A stretch of DNA of 64,000 nucleotides. Source: Sinohyriopsis cumingii. Its lineage: Eukaryota; Mollusca; Bivalvia; Unionida; Unionidae. This document shows positions 40,799-54,900 of this stretch, piece by piece. The position numbers were made by a program, and so were the translations under genes. The stretch spans positions 93,234,974 to 93,298,973 of the forward strand of contig CM068838.1 in the NCBI GenBank assembly GCA_028554795.2, in the 5' to 3' direction. The notes under the pieces are model-generated. The model did no database searches, had not been told where the DNA came from, and was given only the letters and a program-made list of their open reading frames with translations. Positions within the stretch are counted from its first letter, which is position 1. The number at the start of each line of letters is the position of its first letter.

Positions 40799-43610
40799 CT
40801 GTTAAAAGAAATCAAGCAATAACTGTTTTGTTCATTTGGATGGAATGGAATTCAGCGACATTTTATCATATTTTTGGAAGAGACTTATTGATGCAGTATA
40901 AGAAATCGTCTTTTCCGTTATGATTGCGACCGTGTGAACAACCTAAACAGGGCATTTGACTGCTTAAATTAACTAAAAGTTATTTTCTAGGCTATGCAGT
41001 TTGTAAAACTTAATCAATATTTTTGTAGAATAAAAATCCATGGATGACTGATGCAGGATAAAGGGCAAGTTCCCATCTTTGTCGATGTGAAACATTTTTT
41101 CGCACTCGAAGTGCCTAAGCTTTATACATGATTTTGTATATATTTAGTTAATGTTATAATGACGTATGCGAGGGTGGTGTCATTTATTTATTGATATATC
41201 TATTTCTACATATAACTTACCCGAATAGACTTGCTTATAATTCGAGTGCAACTGAACACAATACATACCGTGATCAGTTCTATATTTTTTGAACAGATTA
41301 CTTATAACAAACTGCATAGACCGAGAACTGCCTGTACCAAATGCGAAGATCTGGATCGGAGCAAGTTGCAGTTGAAACCTACTTATAAGAAGGAATATGC
41401 GGTAAATAATTGTACGGTAGTTCGCGACATTTGCGTTTAATCTGTAGTACCTTTGAGTGTGAGCCTCTTCTAACTTCTCTAACCTTTTAATTGTTCAATC
41501 TCATGTATGTGATCATAATTGGTACCGTATACGCTAGCTACAAATCTGGGTCTATCCAATTTGATAATATTAACTGTGGAACAAAGAATTTACACGCATG
41601 AAGTAAATGCTCCTCACAACCATACTGAAGAAGAGAGGAATATCACGGAATGTTTGCATAAGCATCGAGAAATATTTCTTTTATAATATAAACTATAACA
41701 CATGAATATTTCACAATGTTCTTGTTACATATGTTATCGCATGACTACTGTTTCATATCTGCTTGTACACCTATACGTTTCCACATTACATATTCATTTA
41801 ATTTTGTATTGATCAATATGGTGTTTTGGTAGACATTTTGAATCGATATTTCTACACACATGTCAATAACAGATCTGTTTAAATTATTTCACTGACAACC
41901 TTGCATCCATTATTCTCGATGTAAAATATCGAACATTTTTAAATCCCTATTTGTTTTGAATTCATTTGGTACTGTATATTGTATAGTCACCAGTTCGATA
42001 ACATTGTTTACCTCCCTTAAAGAATATCTGCAGAGTTATCATTCTTGCAATAAACGTACATGGGTTACTTCCAGGGAGAAATGTAACAATAAATTTAAAC
42101 AAAGGAATAGGCGATCCATGAAATTTAAATGTTAAAAGTACGTAACATAAACGCTCTGAAAAATATCATTCTTTATACTTGATTTGTAAAACGTCGACTT
42201 ATTTAAAACTTTTCATGCATTTGAAATCGTCTTTCAGCAGGAAATACATTGGAAAATGTTTCGTTTGCTCATACTTTATGATTTATAAGTCAGTCGATTC
42301 CAGTCAAACATAATAACTTATTGCTATCAAACTGGATCACGTTCAAACAATTTGGACTTCACGTTTAATAAAATGAATCTTTGAACTAGAATTAAAATGT
42401 ATTTTAGTAGAATTTTATGTGTAGTTTATTTGCTTACATAAATGTTTACCCTATTCTTGTTTCAAATAAGGGAAAGTTTGCATAAACTTGAAGGGCCGTA
42501 AATTTTAAATATGCGGGAGAAATAGAAAAAACAGATGTCATTTATAAATTTGTCAAAGTACTTTTCCTTCATTTTTGGAAATGAATACCTAAATCTTAAA
42601 ATACAAATTACTCATAACAATAACAGCAATAACATAGCAAACTTGTGAAGAAATATGGGGTTCGAATTTATGTGAGTACATCGAAGAAATTAATATATAT
42701 TAAGATTGAAATAAAATATATTTGAACCTGTTAGGGAAATACCAAACTCTGAATGGTTTTTACCATCTCGGCGACAACTATAAAGATGAAATTGCGCACG
42801 GTCAATTAGATACAGGCAAATGAGATAACGACTTTAATATTTGCACTTTGAAAAGTTATGCAACTGAATATATTAATTACACCGTGCCATTTTCTTAACA
42901 TTAAAATGTTTTCGAATGAATCATGTACGGAGCTATAAAACATTAAGTACTTGCCACATAGTTAAATTGTAAGCAACGATACAAACCCGTGTGATTTTTC
43001 AATGAATCAGTATTCATATGCAAATTTAACCACAATATGTGCAATACTTCTGTCGTGTACTTGTCGTTTCTAAATGTCAAAATGGCAAAGAATATAGTCA
43101 TCGTGTTGGATGAGTTTTACCTCCATGCAGTTGTCCCGGAAATTTTTACTAGACATATTAAAAGTGGCAAAGACTTAAAACCATTACGTGATTCGTAATT
43201 CAGTATTGTCAAAATAATAAAAATCAGTGTTAGTTGGATTCTTTTAAAACAAATGAAAATAATAATTAAAAAAAAAACTCCAAATTTTTAATGCTGTTCA
43301 ATTTACATTCCCTTAAATTGTGTTTTCTACAATAAATTTATGTGTGCATTGTATTAAAAGCCATTACAAACTAAGTACTACTTCAAAACATCTTGTTTTG
43401 AGTAAATTTAAAGAGAATATTCATAATACTACATTTTCCGTAAAAATGTCAACCAAAAGCAAATGAATTTCCAGTAAATGCGATTGATTAAGCGTGCCAT
43501 AATCATGATGTCGCGTATAAAAATAAAGATATGTATCAACGTCCTATCAAGCTGATTCACATGGTGAACTCTATATAAAAAATAAACATATTCGAGAATC
43601 ACTCGCAAAC
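40799..43610. other. AT-rich stretch, no supported gene
   Basis: Probably intron or intergenic sequence 5' of the P450 exon. I looked for a P450 first exon on the minus strand and did not see one. No named repeat was found. Confidence 0.5.
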
Positions 43611-43639
43611 TTGTTGCTAAGATCAGCTATGAGTGGTAA

Positions 43640-44585
43640 GTTAGCCGTGGTCGCAGGTACATAATTATCCAATAGTTAATAATATTATTATAGTCCAATC
43701 TGAAATTGGAAGGGCACAACAAACATTAGCAAACTCTCCGGTGCAGCAGTTGTCACACGTTCAGTTGCCGCAGATTGGCTGCCTTGATAGGCAATATGGC
43801 AAATGTATTTGCAACGTACCAAAACTATCGAGTACGAAAGGTTTGATGTCAGCACGTCGAACGAAGATCTTGACGCACATATCTTGATTTTGCCAAAATG
43901 CCGTCATTGGCACATCACGTAAACTGCACACATACAAGTACGCCTTAACATTCTTTGATATTGCAAGTAGATACACATATGAGGATGCGGTATGGACTAA
44001 ATAGCAACGTAAGTCTCAGCTGCGTTAGAACGATCTTATTTTCGTGGGGGGCTGCAATTACCACAGCTGTTACTGGTTAACCCTGGCAAAGAATTTATCT
44101 GTGTAGTAAGATTGCTGAGGCAACACCATAACGTTAAGATCAGACGTGGACACATCGTGGTACATCGTGATAAGGTAATCGTTGAATGATTTAATTTAAC
44201 ACTTTCTGAGCCATTGTCAGGACATCAGTACACACAAGAATTTCTGACCATGGACAGATCTAATGAATGGGCTATCATATTACATCACGTGATAAGCGCG
44301 CTCAACAGTGAAGTCACTCGTGAAATTGCTATGAAACCCATCGGATGTGATCGTGAAAAAACACATCCTGATTATAAGAATCTGTTGAACTTGAGGGTGA
44401 TGCGAGCTACTGATCTCGTATGGACTAACCAGACATGAAATTTCCAAGATGGCAAAATCAACTGGCAGGCCTTCAATTTACAGACTAGATTCAACAGCTC
44501 CTCAATGTGGATTTGTCGGTGGACGATTACAGGTAATTCCTGAATATATACAATTACCACCAGTTTGGATTCGCTCTAGGAAAGA
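43640..44585 (+). pseudogene. Retrovirus-like integrase of family-2 element, copy C (fossil)
   Basis: The DNA aligns with 26.5-27.37 kb, for example 'aggcaatatggcaaat', 'tttgatattgcaagtagataca' and 'tggtaaaccctggcaaagaatt'-like zones. The C-terminal open stretch at 44449-44712 reads 'STGRPSIYRLDSTAPQCGFV', then 'LQVIPEYIQLPP', the conserved integrase tail. It is a fossil. Confidence 0.7.
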
Positions 44586-44589
44586 AAGC

Positions 44590-45360
44590 TTGTTACTCGA
44601 GGAAGCTCGCTCCCCTAAGTCTGTTACATTCAAGACATTTCATTGCGAACTTTTCGCGTATGGCCGAGACAATTATCAATTACACGTTAGGTACACAATC
44701 ATACTTCATTAGAAAATGTTTCCACAACATTATTCTGTTACAGCAGGCACAGTGATCATTTTGTCGTTGTTTCCGAGTCATGATAAATTAAACATTAAAA
44801 TGAAACTGACTCTTTTTGTATTCTCGGGCATAACCAGTTAGTTGTTTGTTTAACGTGGATAGACGCACCAGTCGTTGGCGGAGCGAATAGCGTCTCTACA
44901 ATCACTCGACGATTGCTGTGACAGATCCCGCTCAATAAACTCTGCGGAAACTTGAACACTTTCAATGAGAGCTAGCTTTCCTTGTGTATCCGTTCCTGGA
45001 ATCGTGACTAAACTATTTTGTCTACGTGTATCCGCTGAACCTTAACACAGTAGAACCGGCACAGTTGGAAATCGTTCCCGTTAAAGCTCAAATAGTCTAC
45101 GTTGAGAGGAATAGTTCAGGTGAATAGTCTATTGGCGACTCAACAACGTCAATTTGAAATCCGTTAAACATCGATAACATGTTTATTGACAAATATGCAA
45201 TTATTGAAGACCTCAAGTAAATGAACTGCAGATTATCACAATCGTAGTAATTAACGACCGTGCCAGTATTTGTACCGTCGTGTAAAAACGCATTTATTGA
45301 CATCAATACACCACGCGACGTATCTACAGTTCTGCTTGGTCCATAATTAGTCCTGCACAA
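44590..45360 (-). pseudogene. HNH module and SF1 helicase of copy C (fossil)
   Basis: The 44.59-44.79 kb stretch is the HNH counterpart: the DNA between integrase end and helicase matches 13.35-13.55 kb in reverse. 44.83-45.10 kb matches the helicase C-terminal part (the 'FPTLPVPLCYRPADTRRQ' zone of copy A). 45.10-45.36 kb contains an open stretch with 'RSSIIAYLSINMLSMFNGFQ', which matches the helicase N-terminal region of copy B. The ATPase motifs in between are missing. It is a fossil. Confidence 0.6.
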
Positions 45361-45399
45361 AGGCGTTTATTATCAGATATATATATGGCCGGTGTTCGA

Positions 45400-46075
45400 T
45401 GAGGCAGAGCTGGGTAAAAACCTTGCGTGAACTGTGGCGTGTGCATTAAGGGAAAACATTATTATGTGTATCTTGTGGAGGCAGAAAATATCGAATGCTG
45501 AAAAGTTATATTGAAATAGCAAACGCCTCATATGAAAATAAAAGAAACAACGCCAAAGAATATCCCGACAGATACATTAAAAAATGCTATTAAAGAAAAT
45601 TTCATTAGATAATGGGACAAGGTGAAAACAATTATTGATCTAGATGGATTTAAGAAGCATATTTACTCTAGATTGAGCGAATAGAGCTGGTGTTATCAGG
45701 AATTATCGACTAAAGAACCTGTTGGGTATGTAATTGATGGTGGTTACATGCGAGTTTGTGTCGAAAAAATATCTCCCACATATTTGTTTCTGACTGCTTC
45801 CACGTTGTGATAGGTGACCGTCTTGTTACTGACCATTTTAGTTCCCATAAGCAGGATAATATTTTTTTTTTAAGCTTGAGAGCCAAAACCCTTAGGGAGA
45901 ACAGCGAACGAGGAAAAGCAAGGACACGCCAAACAAAAAAGAACAACAACACAACCGGTTAAAGTTATTATTATTGATACAGGAAAAGGAAAAGAAATAA
46001 ATCAATCACAGCTGCTGGAAAGTATCTTGATAGTAAGTCGGATTCTGTATAGAACATAGAGCATTGTGCATATAA
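45400..46075 (+). other. Zinc-ribbon-like and NUMOD-like pieces of copy C
   Basis: 'CVNCGVCIKGK' with a nearby 'CGGRKYRMLKSYIEIA' (45.42-45.52 kb) matches the zinc-ribbon-like ORF of copy B. 'VGYVIDGGYMRVCV' (45.72-45.76 kb) and 'SITAAGKYLDSKSD' (46.00-46.04 kb) resemble pieces of NUMOD/HNH-associated proteins. Function is unknown. It is a fossil. Confidence 0.4.
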
Positions 46076-46980
46076 CTCGGCTGTTTAATAAATAAAAATA
46101 AATAATTCAGTATACAGTAATTTTATTACACTACAAATACATATCCGATAAAGCTCTACGTTCTGCTTGCAATTCAGGAATTCACATGACGTATTATTGA
46201 GCTTAAAGGAGCGCGTTTTATTTTATACATGTACACGCCTAAATATATACTGGTGAATGACGCGATGGGAGATGTGACACTATGCAGCTGATAGCTGAAC
46301 CATTGAAACAATCCTGTCAACGAGTAATGTGTTTAAAATCATTTATACAATCAGCCATTAACATCACCTATTTACATTCTTATAAGCTGTACAGGCGAAT
46401 GGATAAGATTATAATTGCCACTGTAGTACGCGCAACAGACGACAAGGTCTACACATACTAACTGTTAAGCGGATGACATGTGAACATGTATGTTTCAAAT
46501 GCACGGATATTGATAGACCATTGTTTGAGAATAGCGCAATGCATACAATGCACAATCGCCCAGCAAGTTTCTATTCAAGCCATAAAAACGGAACAGAGTG
46601 TATGATAAGCAAGCAATGTACACGTGACAGTAATTTCCAAATTAGGTCAGACTGAACAGTAACCAGTGCCAGTAATTTTCCATTGAAGCCAAAATAGACC
46701 AGAGTGAGCGAACATCACGCAATCTACACTTGACAGTATTTTTGCTATTGAGTTCAAAATGAACAGTAACTAGTACCAGTAGTTTTCTATTCAGCTTATA
46801 ATGGTGGTAATGCATACAGTAATATTGATCGGTACGTATCCTTTTGCTATTATTTTAGGCTTGGATTTCAAAATTGTACCTTGATAGGTGGTCCCCTCAA
46901 GATCGACGCCACCTTTTTGGGGGTCGTTTGCTTCTTCTCTGCTAATATTTAGAATACGCGAACTTCACAGATTAGTTCGT
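46076..46980. other. No supported gene; loose repeats
   Basis: Around 46.55-46.80 kb, 'cagtaattttctattcaagcc', 'cagtaattttccattgaagcc' and 'cagtagttttctattcagctt' recur at about 110-120 base spacing, a decayed tandem repeat. Nothing else is recognised. Confidence 0.5.
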
Positions 46981-46984
46981 TTTA

Positions 46985-47230
46985 ATGTGACTACCACGAG
47001 TATTTAATAGAACTGTCTTTCGCACAATTTTCTGAATGTGACTACTATGGGAGTACTTGATAGAAAACTCTTTAACGGCAGTGTTTCATTAATGTGATTA
47101 CTAGATGAGTATTTCAAAGTATAGTCGTTACTGGCAGTTCTTTTATAGTGACTAAAATATGTGTATTTTGTAGAATAGTCTTTGCTGGCAGTGTTTCTTT
47201 TTATTAACGTGAGTAGGAGTACATCATAGC
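46985..47230 (-). repeat. Tandem repeat, about 57-base unit, four copies
   Basis: The unit is approximately 'gtgactactatgtgagtattt.gtagaatagtctttgctggcagtgtttctttaa'. Four diverged copies occur in a row. The minus-strand open stretch through it (47004-47297) is repeat-derived. Confidence 0.75.
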
Positions 47231-47375
47231 ATGAGCACGTTCGGCTCTGGATTGAGTCAGTCTTTTTCAAAAGCAATACAAAACATAGACAAGACAATCT
47301 AATAAAACAGACAACGGTTATGTTTGCAAAACATTAGATGACTCTTCCTACAGGAATTAAACCTTTAACTCTTTT

Positions 47376-48830
47376 ATGTTTCAACTAGTTTGTTTTTATT
47401 GTTGCCTTGCTGCCAAAAATAAATCAGAGGAAAATATAAGCTGCGACCAATCCTTATTCATAAAGAAAATTAAATGGATCCCGCAAAAAAGTTCAATTGC
47501 AAATCTAGAAGCCTTTCTCAACTCAGTTGATAACGACACTTCTAGACACACAATGCATACTTAGATATACTCTAATTTGAAAAAGAAGAGACAGATGCCC
47601 TAAACTCGCATGAAACAAAGAACATACATCATAGTTAATCCTGCAGATAAGGGTTCCGCTGTGGTCGTTATGAATAGGGAAGATTACATCAGTGAAGCAA
47701 TTAGCAAACTAAGTTACAGTAAGTTCTTCCAAACACTAGACCATGATCCATCACTGGAATATGCAAAAAGTCACTACAATTGTTTTTATGAGTCGTACCA
47801 AATCGGGCACATAGACCAGCAAACGAGAAACTGCTTAAGCCCAGAAAACCCAAGGAAAGGTAGATCTTATCTTCTTCCTAAAATCAGTAAACAAGCAAAC
47901 CCGGGCATACCAATAATCTCTGGTAACGGCATCCCACAGAAAGGATATCAGAATATATTCGATCATTTATTAGACCACATGTCCACAAATTATCGTCATA
48001 TCTTCAGGTAGATTTCGTCATAAAAAGCAAAGCAAGCGAACCATTACTGCCAGATACTTTGTTAGAACTGTGGACAATCCACCCAAACACGTCCAAGTCC
48101 AACTCCGGGAGCTTGTCCTAAAACTCAATAACTTTGATTTTAATGAAGAAAACTACCACCAAAATCAATGGGATCAAAATGAATTCAAAAATGTCCTCTT
48201 CGAATAGCTAATACTTTTTATGGGAAAACTGGAGGGTAAACTTTTACCATAGATTGAACTTTCACCATACCAGTTAATATGCTATATCGATGATATTGGA
48301 ACGAAGTGGAGACATAGAAGAGAAAGTCTGGATGATTAAATATCAAAGACAAACAACTTCCATCCCTCAATACAATTTACGGCGGAAACCTCCAACTCAA
48401 GCCACGTTTTCCTGGACACAAAACAACCAGATTGGTAGACAACAAACTCCATATGGACATATACTTGAAACCAACCGGCAAAGAACATTATCTCTTCCCA
48501 TGCACCTGTCATCCGAGACACTGCATTAGGAACATCCCATATACCCAGACACTAGGGATACGCAGCATTCGCTCCGATGATGAAACATTCCTAAAAAGGA
48601 CTGAATTGCTATCTACACATTTAATTTAATGAGGCTACGAAAAAGACTCGATTACGGGGCAACCCAAAGGGCTAAGCAAACAAACCTAGATGACCTTCTA
48701 AAATATGGAAACAAGGAAAAGGCTGATAGTACACCATTTATTCTATCTAACATCCAGACAACTCCAAAGTAGATACAACCATCGGGAAACACTGGCCCAC
48801 CGTAGAATCGTCGGATGTACTAAAGTTAAT
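47376..48830 (+). mobile_element. Penelope-like retroelement, decayed
   Basis: Open stretches read in order like a Penelope-like reverse transcriptase. 'IPQKSSIANLEAFLNSVDND' is the N-terminal linker. The stretch at 47610-48011 has 'YIIVNPADKGSAVVVMNRED', 'YISEAISKLSYSKFFQTLDH' and 'RSYLLPKISKQANPGIPIIS', the conserved ADKG and LPKI-K-x2-NPG-x-PI-S-G blocks. Further on come 'LHMDIYLKPTGKEHYLFPCT', 'CHPRHCIRNIPYTQTLGIRS' and 'DDETFLKRTELLSTHLI' (48432-48629), the C-terminal RT and thumb region. Several stops and frameshifts occur; the catalytic YxDD region (about 48.28 kb, 'CYIDDIGTKW'-like) is just visible. No GIY-YIG nuclease domain was found downstream. Confidence 0.8.
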
Positions 48831-48949
48831 GTTAGGACTGGCAGGCCTGGTGTTAGGATAATGTGACTGGGCGGGATATTATGCTTCATCCCACTTAATG
48901 GTCGAAAGGCATGCGCTATTTTTCGAGTCATTATTACAAGCTGACCTAT

Positions 48950-51900
48950 TTACGAGAGAGTGTTGTTAGGTTATGTAGCAGACAGTATTGTCCTCAGAGT
49001 CAGTTAATTTGTTCCTTCCATCTTATGTTGAATATTAATGAAACTAGATCTTGTGAATTGAACACTGCTGCGATATTTGTAACTTAAAATAATTATTAAA
49101 AAACTCGCCAAACTAAATCACTGAGTATCTCTGACCTAATTGAGTGATCTTTCTTAGTTATAAATTAACGGTTGAGTAGCAGAGTGGATATATACAGCTC
49201 CTTTTGGATGCACACTTTCCATGTTTCTTGGATTACTGATTGTAAGATTTTTCTCTATCCTATTCTTGAGACAGTCTAATCGTGACAAAGTACACTCTGC
49301 ACCACTCCTACTTTGTCTGCCCGTATCCGTCAGGTGAGTAATATAACAGAGCCGAAGAGTGACCCACATTTACGATTATCCTTTAGAACGCTACGTACGA
49401 TATGTGGCGACATCTACAACTTGTACATATGACACTGACACACCATTATCTTCTGTGGTTAACAGGCTGTAGGTGAGATCTTCATCAAACGTGGGTTAGA
49501 ATGCTCAGACAGACCACCTATACTTATTTGGGCAATTACTGTTAATGGCTTAAAAGGTCACCCTTCCTTTTGTGTCCATGTCTCTCTCTTGGTTGTCTTC
49601 TTCTATTGAATGTGATAGTCAGTGTTCAATAATGGTGCATTTTACTTTCGTGTGGTGTTGAACCTGCGGCAGTTGTATCTAAGAGCTAACCACGTTAGAC
49701 ATGTGTTTCATATCTATCGTCTTTGTGTGCTTACATTATTAAAATAAACAAGTTCGTATTCATGTTCTGCACACGTTATATTCATTGTGTACTTGCTATT
49801 ACCGCTAAAATTATAATCTTAAATATTTATCAAACTGTAGTCTTAAGAATATTTGGTTCATGGTAAATAATTAACATCAACATCTATTAGGTGCATATAA
49901 AATAACTCATTTGCACGATAGAGTAAGTGTGGCGACAGACAGTCCAGGAATTTCCTCAACCTGTCTACGCAACAACACTCACCTTGTGAATCCTCTCCGC
50001 CAATACACCTGTGTAGTTTATCGTATTCACTGTCCTGTACAGAGTAACCTGATCCAGAGTTTCAAATGTTTTCCATTGTTTTTCTGAACAAGGCATTGCT
50101 GTTGCGTTTTAAAAATGTTCCTTTGAAATTCTTCAGTTACCTCCGTAAGTGGATAAAAGAGAAGTATCCTCTTATTGAAGTAATGATGTGGTGGTGTATG
50201 TAAAAATATCACTCAATGGCCAGAATTTTAACCGCCAAATTATACTGAAGGAATTCATGGAATCTTCAGACTGTGAAATAAACGTGCCGAATGAACTTGC
50301 TTGTTTTACGCTTTTATAACAAATTTTCATACCGACATAAAAAGTTTCCTGATGATGATGCATTTGGCGGCTATTCATAACTAAATCACGTAAATCAGAC
50401 ATGAATACATTTTTCGTGAAAAGAACGAAATTGTATTTAAATTTTCCAATTTCGATGGGTATCTTGTGTACTAGCCTTGTACAACCAGCACATAAGAATG
50501 ATATAAACTTGGAAATGTATGTTAAATAGTGGATACATTTAAAGTACACTGGCTTAACGCGTAAGAAAAAGAACTGATGCGCTTGCACGCAACTACAGAG
50601 TGATTCTCAGAGAAAATGTAGTCACTTTGCACATCATATTGTGTTAATGTGATTATAATAACAATACATAGTCAATATTAATGGAAGGAAGCAGTAAAGA
50701 CAGATAAAGACACAGGTGAAAGTATGAACTAGACGAAAATACCGATGGAGAGAGATAGATGATGATGATGATGATGATGATGAAATTTGGTTCATAACAT
50801 ACATCGATCTATCATAATAATACGACTAAACACTCAGATAACGATTACAATGGTTCTTTTCATACCATAGGAGGGTAAGGTGAAACGGGTTTATATTATT
50901 TAAAGTTGAGCATGAAATATGACGCCAAATTTATATTTTTTATATTGTGTAGGAACGAAATCCATCATTTTTATAGCGACGGATATTGAAAGTGGATTCA
51001 TGAAAAGATGCCGGAACAAATTAAAAATAACAGACTAAGTAAGTTTCGGATGAGCATTAACATTGCATACGACAAAATGTTTGATATGAGATTAAACGTT
51101 CACTTTATTTCAAGAGAAATGTGACATAATACGTCAACGGAGGTAAAATATGATGATTTAAGCGATACAAGTGTGATCTGGGATCAACGTTAGCAATACC
51201 TCCGGGATTAAATGTGACATTTGAAAAATGTACAAATTCTTTCGATTGGATAAAAGGACGTTTACTTGTTTTGAAAGACAAATTTTAAAAAAATCAGAAT
51301 TCGTGAGAATATGAACAGGGAGGAATAAGGTAACTAGAAACTGAATTAAGAGAATTGTTGGAAGAGATGCATATCTAAAATATGTCCCTAATACTAATGA
51401 AAACACCCTTTAAGTAAGGTCACCTAGCCCAAACGTCTGGAGAAAAACATTTCAGAAACATAAACGACAGACATAGAAGAGGACATGACGAAGCTACTGC
51501 TTAAATATAGAAACTTTAACATTATAAATAAAGCAAAATGATGAACAGATAAACAGGACTTAAAGAATAAGTTCGACAAGATGCGAATATTAACGAGGTG
51601 GTAAAATAGAATTCATCTCCAGAGGAGAGATTGCAAGTATTCAAGGAAAAGGGTGTAACAATAGCAGCAATTACTACAACGATACTTATGCTTGCATGAA
51701 CTTTTCGCTGTTTAACTCTAATGTTTATGGAGGTCGTTTTCTCTTCCCTTCGCTCTCGTGATCAAGAAATTTTGACATACGAGTTCAACCTCCGTCAGTT
51801 TCTGATACAGTTTTCTTATATCATATATAGGAGTTGGTAATCATTGATAAATGAAAATTTGTTGAAATATTGTATATAGCCATCTATCTATTGTGATATC

Positions 51901-54900
51901 GCCATTTATTGTAAGTGAATTGTACATTCTGCTTATTTTCTATATTAGTTATCTCCTTTCCATCTGACAATTACACAGCATTTTCCTTTTCATAATCGTC
52001 AAAATAGTTTAAACTGTATAAACATCATGATGTTTGTTGTGCAGAGATAGCACCTGATCGGTAGAGATTCCCACAACATTTCTCCCTTTTCGTCTCCCAG
52101 ATTGAAGAAACACGATCTCACAGGATTTAAAGTCTGAAGTAGGTTTAAACCTCGGTAAATTTAAGTGGATATCTCTTTGCACATAGCGTAATTTTAAATG
52201 CAAACTCTTCACACGTTTTGAATTTAGGAGTCCTTCAAGTAACATTTGTCAAACAACCGAATAGATTGATGAGTGTTATTGTATAGATGAATGAGGTTTA
52301 AGTAAGCACCCGCCCATTTTCTGTTCTCCTTTTGAGTCAAGCGGTTCCACGATCTAGCATTTACGTGCTGCTAAACTTTTACATAATAGACGATTATTTT
52401 GTCCGAGTACCTGAAAGAGTACACATAATTCTCTATTTCCAGCCAATGTTGAACCTTCCTGTGGTAGGACTACTTTGCATGAAACTGTTTTTAAATCTTT
52501 CTTTCTTTGAAGACTTTTAAAAAGGTTTCGTGCATGTTATATCCTGTTTTTCTCTTTGCGACCGCCATCTTTTGAAAACAAAACATAGTTCACTGTCAAT
52601 ATGTGTTTTGTAATTATTGTTATATTCTTCACATGTTTGCGTGTCTACAATGTCCTTTTGCCACTGGTTATCCATGTCAGTATTTTATGCCCTTCTGAAC
52701 TGACATCTATTGTGTCGAGTGCTTGTGTAACATGTAGACAGATTGTGCAGATATAAATTATATTTTGGTGTCATAAACATGCCATCAAGCCATCAGACAG
52801 TGGCAGTAACATCCTTACGAAATTGGAAGTTATTCATTTTGGGGTTTACAGTTTTACCAATGTTCTTACTGTTTTTGTCTTAAAATTGAATTCCGTTTTA
52901 ACTAATTTGGTTTTGGTGATATGTAACGTTTCCTGCATAAGCCATTGCACTGTCAACTTTCCCCACCCCAAAAATTAGTATCGTTTACTGCATCTTGTTA
53001 TAATTTCGTTTTAGAGCAGTCCAAAACAGTTTTCCAAACATTAAGAGTAATTAACTACCAGAAGCGTATTTCTCTCGCAGGCAGACCGTGAGTCTGGATG
53101 GTGAGAAAGGTATTTATAAAGTCACATGTGAATAGTTATGGTAAGTGCTATTAAATAAAAGTGCATATTTCCAACTCAGGTCCAATTTTAGAGTAGAGTG
53201 GTTTCAATATGATCGTTTTAATATCAATGGGTAAAAGAAACGCTGATGACTTTGTTGAGAATATTGTAATGTAAACACAGCTATTTTTGTTGATATCTGC
53301 AGATATGAGGACATAAAAGAAATTCGTCCAGGAAGCACTGAAGATTTTGTAATGATTCCAGCAAAATACAGACAAATGTTCTCTAATGTTTAGCGCATTA
53401 GTATAAGAGATGAAGAGTTGCTTCTATGAGAGAGAGAGAGAGACAGAGACAAAGAGACAGAGTTGACATAAATCATCGGCATTCATTGGCCCTCTCCCAC
53501 ATTGCTTTCTTTCTTTATTTGTATGGCGGATTCTGTCGTGAAACGTCTTACAGTTTGAATGGCGAATGCAACGTCACACTTCACACCTCCTCTCTCTCCT
53601 CTAAACGATGTAACAAAAGCTAAATAGTGTAGCTTTTACCACATGGTTATATATATGAAACAAATGATTAGATTAGCGGAACAATTGTTCAGCTCTATGT
53701 AGTCGCAGTTGTAGAAACATCCGCCATGGGACCATACCAGAATGACTCTTCGTTATCACATGTGTTGATACATGGCCGTATTGAACGGGTAGGAAACTCT
53801 TTTCCACAATTCTATCTGGGCAGTCGATTTAAAAATATGGCAGATAAAACGTTAGGTGCAATAGAAAAATGAAACAGTCCCAGTAAGCGCGGTAACAAAA
53901 TTTTCTCAAGATCGCAGACAATCGTTGAAGAGAATAATGAGCAAGTATTTGACAGCTTTTTTGGTCCAGCCAGAATCGCATACTGTGATATTGAACGTAT
54001 TGACATGTACAAAAAATGAAACTGCATATACTATATGTAAAGTGGACCGCCTTTTTGATAAATAGAATATGAAATATATAATTAGTGTATTAGTTCTAAC
54101 GTATATTTATAGCCAGTTTTTAACAAACAAACAAAACACGAGAAAAAAGCTGCACAGTAATCCAAAGTCTTTATCATAACAAATCAGTAAGACTCATTTC
54201 TTTGATTCATTTTACATAGACATCAATAATATTGTTAGAGAAAAAGAAATATTAAATTTGTGTGCAGTCGATGGCTCAGTAAATAATATGTTTATTTACT
54301 GACTGAATTTGACGCAAACTTTACCTAATAAACCTAATGTGTTTCTTCTCAACATGTCTTATTGATGAATTTCCAAAAGCTGTATACCTGTAAAATGTAT
54401 ATTTTTCAAAGGTTGTAAACAAAGAACAACTTTGCCGCGAATAGAGGATTATTGGGGTAAGCGTAAGACCGTACCTATGTGGAATTTGAAATGTGTTGAT
54501 CAAAGTCCTCATAAATTTCAGGAAGGACAGTTGTCATGTCAGATTGTTTTCAAAATGGTTCATTCTCGAAGTATTGAGTATGGTATCAGATTCTACGCTA
54601 TTCTAAGACTGCTGGTCCTCTCAATGAACATTTAATGAACATTTAGTGTGTATCACATACACTTGGAATGCTTACAATGAAAAATAATAAAGGAAACTTG
54701 GTCTACATAAAACGATAATACATGTTATTCGTACGTGAATTTAAAGATAACATACAATCCCAATATTACTATTGGTACGTATCTGTGGTGTTGAGATAAG
54801 TAATCGAAAAGAGCGAAAACGAGCACGTTTGGTGCAATTCAACAAATACTTTATTTCCCTATAACACAAAATGAAAATGTAAAATTAACTTACGGTATCG

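Larger units (their letters stand above)
43620..46075. mobile_element. Adintovirus/Polinton-like fossil, family 2, copy C (partial)
   Basis: In order it holds the integrase (+), HNH module (-), SF1 helicase (-), zinc-ribbon-like ORF (+) and a NUMOD-like piece (+). This is the same order as 26.5-31.2 kb in copy B, without the 28.8-30.3 kb gene. The small ORF before the integrase ('LRSAMSGKLAVVA'-like, about 43.62 kb) matches the one at 14.51-14.63 kb in copy A. There is no structural block. It is a fossil, more decayed than copy B, with tens of interruptions. Confidence 0.75.

Noticed and set aside
50172-50588. 138-codon minus-strand frame as a host gene
   Set aside because: It has no domain, no consistent splice sites and no partner exon, and AT-rich chance opening cannot be excluded.
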